Below are positions 1 to 5,000 of a DNA stretch of 5,000 nucleotides, one piece after another. The stretch is from assembly GCA_937890655.1 (NCBI GenBank), contig CALADT010000279.1:1-5000 (forward strand), given 5' to 3'. Source of the DNA: an uncultured Mucispirillum sp. (GTDB lineage: Bacteria > Chrysiogenota > Deferribacteres > Deferribacterales > Mucispirillaceae). Position 1 is the first letter of the stretch, and every line of letters starts with the position of its first letter. Under the pieces are notes generated by a model. It worked only from the letters and a program-made list of their open reading frames with translations, was not told the DNA's origin and ran no database searches. The position numbers were made by a program, and so were the translations under genes.

Positions 1-3000
1 AAAAAGTTCATAAACATAATCTATACTTGCCTGTGCAAAAGATGCAGCCCATGAAATATTAATATTTTTTACAGAAAATGTGGCTTTTAATGCACTTTTT
101 AAATTTTCCATCTGAAAACATCTTTTTAAATATATTTTATAATTTTTAAAAGATTTAGTAATTGGGTGATGCCTAAAAATATCTGGGTCTTCATACGCTT
201 TTATTACATCATCATCAGTTAATTTTTCAAATGCAGTGTCTACTGTAGCCTTAAGAACATTTTCAAATGAAAAATCATCTACTATACTAATAATATTACT
301 TAAATCTGTTGCTGCATTTTTAATGCCTTTTGCTGCTTCCTTAGCAGCATCACTATCTAAACTACCTTGTAAAACATCATAAACATAGCTGTTATCGTCT
401 AATAAATTTTCTACTGATTGATTTACAATACTTAATGATTTATCAATTATCTCTATTGGGCTTTCTATTTGAATTTTCTCCATTACAACTCTATCATCAG
501 CTTTTGAAACTATACTTGGTTTTGCAATCTCTGCCTTCTCTGCATTAATGTTTGCAAGATTTTTATTAATATCATCTGATATTAATAAATAAGCTACTCT
601 TAATATTTTAGCATATTCAAACTTATCTTTTTCATCTAAATTAGAATTAAAATGCATATTATCTAATGTTTGAATAAACATATAGTTGGATAGAAAAATT
701 AAACTTTCTAATGAAGTAGAATAATTTTTATTAACAGATTGCTGATTTAAAGTGTTTAAATATTTTGATAAGATACTTTCCTGTAATAAATCATAATATC
801 GTATATCATCTGCTGCAAATTCTATACTTCCTTTCTTTACAGGCAGTATATTATACATATATTTTTCTATACTGGAATAAAATATATCCTTAAAAATATT
901 TTTATCTATATTATATAAATCATGCTTAATAACATATAACACTTTCTTATTATTAACAATATGTTCAAAAGAATATCTATTTATAATATCTGATATTGTA
1001 GTAAATAATTCATATAAATTATCTACATATAAAGCTAACTGTCTACTATGGAAATTAATATACCCACCAGATAATTCAGCATAAGACATAATAGAATCAC
1101 GCAATTTAAGCTTATACATAGTATATTCATAACTATATTCTGCAGAAATAACATTTTTACATATTGCACATAAATCACTATCTGAACGAATAAACTGTAA
1201 CAATGGAGAACTTACATTTATTCCTTCAAACTTTGATGTATCTTTAGTAATTTTAAAAAAAGAATCAATATCTTTATGTAAATATTTTATTGTATCATCT
1301 ACATTTTCTTTAACATCTTTATCACTAACTTCTTCATTAAAGTATGTTAATACTCTATACATCATATCTACTAATGAATGAAATCTTGGGATAGCTTTAT
1401 TTACATTATTTAAAGCCTCAGAAAAAGAAAAATCATAATTTTCATAGCGCTTTAATGTATATAACCATGTTCTATCATTTTTATATACTTTTTCCATATG
1501 TTCTTTATATCTCTCACATATACTTTTAAATCTAGTAATCAAATCATAACTAAACCAAGCATTATTATTACGCTCAGCATCAGCACAATAAGAAAAATAA
1601 AAATATTTATACATTTTAGCATAAAAACTATTGTAACTATATGTATTATTAACTTGTTTCCTACTCGTTAACATAGCAAGTGGAAGACCAAAATGCCTTA
1701 TATACACATTATATAATGCATTTAAATATATTTCAACATCTTTTTTATATGGTTTCATATAGCTTGTATTTTTTTCAAGTTTAATACCTGATAAACCATC
1801 AACAAAACAACTAATTAATGCCTGAATTTCTTTTAATACATATTTTTTAAAATCAGATATTTTATATTCTTTCATTAACCTAAATGAATATATACTTGGT
1901 ATTTCATTATCAGTTAATAATTTAGAAAAAACATAGTTTTGGCTTTTATATACTAAATTATGCTTTTCTATACCATCAGTTATAATTACAATACTTTTAT
2001 TTATCTTTTCCCCAAGTGATGAATAAAACCCCTGCTTGATAAGTTCGCTTATAAATATAGAACTAAAACTTGCAGACTCTATCATTGTAAAAGCATTTGA
2101 TTTCATAACCAAATCTTTTACATGATGAAAATAAGATGATTGTTTTAATCCTAAATCTGCATTAAATGTAGATAATTGAGCAATATTATTATCAGTATTA
2201 TGCACTATACTTTCTTTATTCTCTTCTTGTTGAGATTCTGAAAGAATATTTTTTTCATAAGTCGTTTCATCAATACCAACACTAATATAATTGCATGGAG
2301 TTTGCCAATTGTTATGCAACATACCTAAAGATTTTGTATTTTCTTGGAAACTATTATACAATGCTATAAAATAACAATTATCTGAATGTTTTTTATAAAA
2401 AATATCTCTACCAATGTTATTACTTGTTAATATAGCAGACAGCTCAGCATCTAAGTTACTATAAAAACTTAAAACATTACAAAATTCCAACATAAGTTTA
2501 GGTGAGTCTTGATATCTTTTTATTATATCTATTATGGCTAATGCTATTTCGCTTACTATAATAATAATACCTATCATAGGTACATGTTTAACTAAAAATT
2601 TTACTTTTTTTAGTGTTTCTTTAACAAAATCTCCTTTCTTTTTTACAGTTGCAAATGGAATAATATTATCTTTTATTAATTCTAATATTTTACGAGCAAT
2701 TAATTTTAATAATAAATTTTCACTAACATCTTTTAATTCTTGATTATATTTATCACTGTCTTTATATATCTCATTTCTACTTTTAATCGCCTTATTAAGT
2801 ATTGTTGTAAGGTTATCTAACTTTAACCCACCATAATACTTACTGCCTTCATTACTGCTAACAGTTGATGAATTAGTTGTTATACCCTCTTTATCTTCTA
2901 AACTATACAAAAAATTTTGATAAGTATTAATACATTCATCTACAATATCACTTATATTATTTGAAGATAAAATATCATAAAGAGTTTCTGCTATGGCTTC

Positions 3001-4686
3001 TTTTTCTATATCTTGCTGCATAATATCAATATTTACATTTGAAATATTTTCTTTTTTATCTGCACTGTTGCTTGAATATTCTATACCTAGACTATATTCA
3101 ACTTTCTCATTCTCCTTGCACACTAATTTATCAATAAATTGGTATGAATAATTAGCACCTATTGGGTTATATATTATATTATAACTAGTAAAAACTTTGG
3201 CATACTGGTTTGAAAAATCTTCATTAGACATATACTTACATACTATTTGATTATTCTGGTTATTTTGATTTTGTGGTTTAGTCTGGCTTTTATTTACTAA
3301 TGATGATGTAGATTCAATATGAAGCAAGACTTTCTTTGCTCCAGCTGAAAATCGCAAAAATATAGTAGAAAGATTAGAAAACCCAATATTATATTTATTT
3401 CCATTACTACTGCTTATATTCCTTTTCTTCATATATGATAAATTTGTTATTTTACCATACCCATAATCTCTATATTCTTTAGGAATTTTTTTTAATAAAA
3501 ATTTTTTTGCTTTTGGTATAACAAGTATATATTCATAAATATTATTATCTACTATAACTGTTAATGCTTTATATATGTAATCATCAGTATTACTCATTAA
3601 TGATTTAAATTCTTCAAGTATACTGCTGTCTATTGAATTATCACTTTCTTCAGGCTTTTCAAACTCTATATCTAATGGATTATCTAATGATAATTCATCT
3701 AAAGAAAATGTATTAGAATAAGAAGCATTTGACATATTCTCAAATGTAGTGTTAATAATACATACCTTACCAGAATTAATATTATTGTATTCTAAATATA
3801 AAACTCCTGGAATTAACTCAGATAAAACACCTTCTGCCTCCCCATTGTTAGTTGACGGCTGGTGTGATAATACTTCCCACAAATTTGGCTCTACTGCCTG
3901 CTTAAGCATTAAACCAACCATATTATCTGTCATTATAGTCTGTAAATGCTCTTGAATAACAACACCTTGATTATTAAATTTAGTAATACTTAAAGATGTA
4001 GGTGGTATAAGAACTATTTTTGTACATGGCTTTGGTATACCTAATATATTATTATTACAACCAGTGATAGATGCTTGTAATAAATCATTGCCTAATACAA
4101 AACAATCACTGTCATTGCAAAATGGCTCGCCTTTTTGTGATACTAACATTACTTCTCCACCATGCATACATGTTATTTTATCTCCTTTTAGTAAAGGTGT
4201 AAGCATTTGACCAGATGTGGACTGTGATGACTGTTTCTCTTTCTGCTCTTTAGCATACTGCTCTGCTTTCACTAATAAAGCTGCCTCTTCTGATTTAAAA
4301 TCTAACTTAATACCTAAGCTTTCTTCATTTGCAGAATAATTACATATTGAAAGAACATGCCCTTTAAAATAAACACGAAGCATCTGATTATCGCTATTCT
4401 TATCACCACAAAGCCTGTACACTGGCTGTTCATAATCTATACTGCCATTTGTTTCAGCACCAAAAAACAAAGTTTTTACTTCAAATTCCGCAGCACCAGT
4501 TAATAATTGACCAGCAACATATATTTTTACATTATCAGTATTGTATGGTAATTTATATTTCTTTACTATTTTCTCAAGCTTTTTCTTTATCTGCAATACA
4601 TTTATATTGCTGTTTTTTTGGTCTATTAATATATAAAAATTATCATCTTTATATATGATTCTATAATTATAATCATTTGGCTTCAT
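1..4686 (-). CDS. Giant PAAR-like-domain protein, probable spike-tip cargo of a contractile injection system (3' end outside window)
   Basis: An uninterrupted frame of 1562 codons runs from ATG at 4684-4686 to the left edge, with no stop reached. The ATG is the first possible start after the upstream stops. Visible layout: residues 1-130 are an unrecognised mixed region; about 140-160 is a polar Lys/Gln/Ser linker; about 165-242 is a PAAR-like domain with CMHGG (C173, H175), GC (C210) and PC (C221). Residues about 327-370 form an acidic linker, and 375-460 look strand-rich. A Gln/Asn tract lies at 472-480 and a Ser/Thr-rich stretch at about 603-615. Residues 623-700 look helical and charged, 703-722 form a single hydrophobic, possibly membrane-spanning segment, and the rest to 1562 looks mainly helical, with a CxxC at 1173-1176. 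I see no Rhs/YD repeats, HExxH, or other catalytic signature. PAAR proteins cap VgrG spikes and often carry effectors as C-terminal extensions; the adjacent spike gene supports that role here. The function of the body is unknown. A structural or adaptor role remains possible. Confidence 0.9.
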   Translation of the reverse strand, partial: MKPNDYNYRIIYKDDNFYILIDQKNSNINVLQIKKKLEKIVKKYKLPYNTDNVKIYVAGQLLTGAAEFEVKTLFFGAETNGSIDYEQPVYRLCGDKNSDNQMLRVYFKGHVLSICNYSANEESLGIKLDFKSEEAALLVKAEQYAKEQKEKQSSQSTSGQMLTPLLKGDKITCMHGGEVMLVSQKGEPFCNDSDCFVLGNDLLQASITGCNNNILGIPKPCTKIVLIPPTSLSITKFNNQGVVIQEHLQTIMTDNMVGLMLKQAVEPNLWEVLSHQPSTNNGEAEGVLSELIPGVLYLEYNNINSGKVCIINTTFENMSNASYSNTFSLDELSLDNPLDIEFEKPEESDNSIDSSILEEFKSLMSNTDDYIYKALTVIVDNNIYEYILVIPKAKKFLLKKIPKEYRDYGYGKITNLSYMKKRNISSSNGNKYNIGFSNLSTIFLRFSAGAKKVLLHIESTSSLVNKSQTKPQNQNNQNNQIVCKYMSNEDFSNQYAKVFTSYNIIYNPIGANYSYQFIDKLVCKENEKVEYSLGIEYSSNSADKKENISNVNIDIMQQDIEKEAIAETLYDILSSNNISDIVDECINTYQNFLYSLEDKEGITTNSSTVSSNEGSKYYGGLKLDNLTTILNKAIKSRNEIYKDSDKYNQELKDVSENLLLKLIARKILELIKDNIIPFATVKKKGDFVKETLKKVKFLVKHVPMIGIIIIVSEIALAIIDIIKRYQDSPKLMLEFCNVLSFYSNLDAELSAILTSNNIGRDIFYKKHSDNCYFIALYNSFQENTKSLGMLHNNWQTPCNYISVGIDETTYEKNILSESQQEENKESIVHNTDNNIAQLSTFNADLGLKQSSYFHHVKDLVMKSNAFTMIESASFSSIFISELIKQGFYSSLGEKINKSIVIITDGIEKHNLVYKSQNYVFSKLLTDNEIPSIYSFRLMKEYKISDFKKYVLKEIQALISCFVDGLSGIKLEKNTSYMKPYKKDVEIYLNALYNVYIRHFGLPLAMLTSRKQVNNTYSYNSFYAKMYKYFYFSYCADAERNNNAWFSYDLITRFKSICERYKEHMEKVYKNDRTWLYTLKRYENYDFSFSEALNNVNKAIPRFHSLVDMMYRVLTYFNEEVSDKDVKENVDDTIKYLHKDIDSFFKITKDTSKFEGINVSSPLLQFIRSDSDLCAICKNVISAEYSYEYTMYKLKLRDSIMSYAELSGGYINFHSRQLALYVDNLYELFTTISDIINRYSFEHIVNNKKVLYVIKHDLYNIDKNIFKDIFYSSIEKYMYNILPVKKGSIEFAADDIRYYDLLQESILSKYLNTLNQQSVNKNYSTSLESLIFLSNYMFIQTLDNMHFNSNLDEKDKFEYAKILRVAYLLISDDINKNLANINAEKAEIAKPSIVSKADDRVVMEKIQIESPIEIIDKSLSIVNQSVENLLDDNSYVYDVLQGSLDSDAAKEAAKGIKNAATDLSNIISIVDDFSFENVLKATVDTAFEKLTDDDVIKAYEDPDIFRHHPITKSFKNYKIYLKRCFQMENLKSALKATFSVKNINISWAASFAQASIDYVYELF
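2521..2580 (-). other. Single hydrophobic, possibly membrane-spanning segment of the giant protein
   Basis: Residues 703-722 read PMIGIIIIVSEIALAIIDII, flanked by lysine-rich sequence before (VKKKGDF, LKKVKFLVKHV) and KRYQ after. The length and hydrophobicity suit one membrane helix, although an internal Glu and Asp could also suit a buried or amphipathic helix. It is the only such stretch in the visible 1562 residues. PAAR-linked effectors commonly carry membrane helices between the tip domain and the toxin, used for insertion or for loading with chaperones; whether that applies here is inference. Confidence 0.55.
3241..3273 (-). repeat. Gln/Asn-rich low-complexity linker in the giant protein
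   Basis: Residues 472-482 read QNQNNQNNQ followed by IV, preceded by KSQTKP. The codons are mixed (CAA/CAG, AAT/AAC), so this is not a perfect DNA microsatellite. It most likely marks a flexible joint between a strand-rich segment (about 375-460) and the next segment. Confidence 0.6.
3961..4194 (-). other. PAAR-like (CxHGG / DUF4280-type) domain within the giant protein
   Basis: Residues about 165-242 read LKGDKITCMHGGEVMLV, then a variable loop with C190 and C195, then LGNDLLQASITGC, then IPKPCTKIVLIPPTSLSI and NNQGVV. The order G-D-x-I-x-C-x-H-G-G, then GC, then PC-[ST], then a hydrophobic strand is the recurrent pattern of PAAR-like proteins that cap contractile-system spikes. In that wider family a metal, usually zinc, is held by Cys/His near the point of the cone; C173, H175, C210 and C221 are the candidate ligands here by inference. 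The extra cysteines C190 and C195 lie in the variable loop. The exact family assignment is from memory of the pattern, not from a profile search. Confidence 0.72.
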
Positions 4687-4694
4687 TGTATATT

Positions 4695-4699
4695 CTCAC
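4695..4699 (-). promoter_or_regulatory. Weak Shine-Dalgarno-like site for the giant gene
   Basis: GTGAG lies 8 bases upstream of the ATG at 4686 and overlaps the stop codons of the spike gene. Only GTGA pairs with the usual 16S tail, so it is weak. No stronger purine-rich site is present in the 12-base gap. With such close spacing, translation of the long gene may depend partly on ribosomes finishing the spike gene; this is inference. Confidence 0.4.
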
Positions 4700-4701
4700 T
4701 A
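4696..4701 (-). other. Tandem in-frame stops (TAG TGA) between the spike and giant genes
   Basis: The spike frame ends AAG TAG TGA GAA TAT ACA and then meets the ATG of the long gene in the same reading frame (stop at 4701, start at 4686, 15 bases apart). Two consecutive stops therefore separate two genes that would otherwise form one continuous spike-PAAR polypeptide. Confidence 0.85.
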
Positions 4702-5000
4702 CTTAGCTTTTATTTTACCGCCAGTTACTAATAAACCATCAGAATTTAGTACCATCTCAACACTGCCTACTTTTATTGTAACTTTATCACTCTTAATAGA
4801 AACTTCTGCATCACCTACTGTTATTAATGCAGAATTATCAGCAGTCATAGATATGCTACTTTTAGTTGTCATATTAAAACTATCATTTTCTACAATCATT
4901 TCCTTTTCGCAAGATAAGTTAATACTCTCTTTTGCTGATGAAGTTATATTTTTATTAACAGTCAAACTATATTCACCCTCTGTTGTAAGTGTGGTGTCCT
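4699..5000 (-). CDS. VgrG/gp5-like spike protein, C-terminal fragment (5' end outside window)
   Basis: The frame is open from the window edge (first full codon at 4998) to a TAG stop at 4699-4701, giving 99 residues. The sequence shows short alternating polar and hydrophobic strands, for example SINLSCEKEMIVEN, then AEVSIKSDKVTIKVGSVEMV, and ends LNSDGLLVTGGKIKAK. This pattern, with a 'GG-K-I' ending, is typical of the C-terminal beta-helix/needle of VgrG proteins of type VI secretion and of phage gp5-type spikes, where three chains wind into a puncturing needle. An apparent start at a TTG (4965) is not the real start: the same frame continues upstream as DTTLTTEGEYS to the edge with the same strand pattern. 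The next gene encodes a PAAR-like protein 12 bases downstream, which fits a spike gene followed by its tip or cargo. Which system it belongs to (T6SS, extracellular injection system, prophage tail) cannot be told from this fragment. Confidence is high for a real coding end and moderate for the VgrG/spike assignment. Confidence 0.8.
   Translation of the reverse strand, partial: DTTLTTEGEYSLTVNKNITSSAKESINLSCEKEMIVENDSFNMTTKSSISMTADNSALITVGDAEVSIKSDKVTIKVGSVEMVLNSDGLLVTGGKIKAK

Noticed and set aside
2534..2743. 69-codon plus-strand open frame
   Set aside because: It lies wholly inside, and antisense to, the long minus-strand gene. Its hydrophobic composition is a by-product of AT-rich antisense sequence, and no homology is recognised.
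3749..3955. 68-codon plus-strand open frame
   Set aside because: It is antisense to the PAAR-proximal part of the long gene; that frame has clear domain motifs and this one has none.
4449..4658. 69-codon plus-strand open frame, rich in Phe, Leu and Tyr
   Set aside because: It is antisense to the N-terminal part of the long gene. It looks membrane-like only because of AT-rich composition.
1..4686. Non-coding or degraded AT-rich region
   Set aside because: The absence of long closed frames suggested this at first. Reading minus-strand triplets in register with base 1 shows 1562 sense codons without a stop, so it is one intact gene in this window.
1..4686. Rhs/YD-repeat polymorphic toxin
   Set aside because: No YD-repeat signatures or conserved Rhs core motif were seen in the translation.
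1..4686. Mycoplasma-type genetic code
   Set aside because: All five tryptophans seen in the long frame are TGG and no TGA occurs in frame, so the standard bacterial code is sufficient.
4699..4965. 88-residue stand-alone protein starting at TTG
   Set aside because: The frame continues upstream to the window edge with the same beta-strand pattern, so this is the end of a longer spike protein, not a small gene.

Overview
The window is very AT-rich (about a quarter G+C, estimated by eye). It is almost wholly coding, and all of the coding is on the minus strand. Two genes are present and both run off the window. At the right edge is the last 99 codons of a gene whose product ends in a VgrG/gp5-like spike tail. 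Twelve bases after its stop begins one very long open frame, which runs leftward for 1562 codons without a stop and leaves the window at base 1. I checked every in-frame triplet from 4686 down to 1 by eye and found no TAA, TAG or TGA. The frame is easy to overlook because it has no stop inside the window.

The long protein carries a PAAR-like tip domain of the 'CxHGG' type at about residues 165-242. An N-terminal region of about 160 residues that I do not recognise precedes it. It is followed by a long, mostly unrecognised body with acidic and Gln/Asn-rich linkers, one strongly hydrophobic segment (residues 703-722), and about 840 further residues of mainly helical-looking sequence. A VgrG-like spike followed at once by a PAAR-like protein with a large C-terminal extension is the classic arrangement for the tip and cargo of a contractile injection system: type VI secretion, an extracellular injection system or a phage-tail-like particle. 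My inference is that the long protein sits on the spike and is delivered with it, so it would be a specialised effector or structural cargo. No toxin domain is recognisable in the visible part, and the C-terminus, where such a domain usually lies, is outside the window.

The organism cannot be named with confidence. Low G+C, heavy use of TTA, ATA, AGA and AAT codons, and a spike/PAAR pair would suit Brachyspira-like spirochaetes, low-GC Campylobacterota, Fusobacteriia or Clostridia. All five tryptophans I found in the long protein are TGG and no TGA lies in its frame, so a mycoplasma-type code is not indicated. There is no RNA gene, insertion sequence, CRISPR array or terminator that I can support. 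The only non-coding DNA is the 12-base gap between the two genes.
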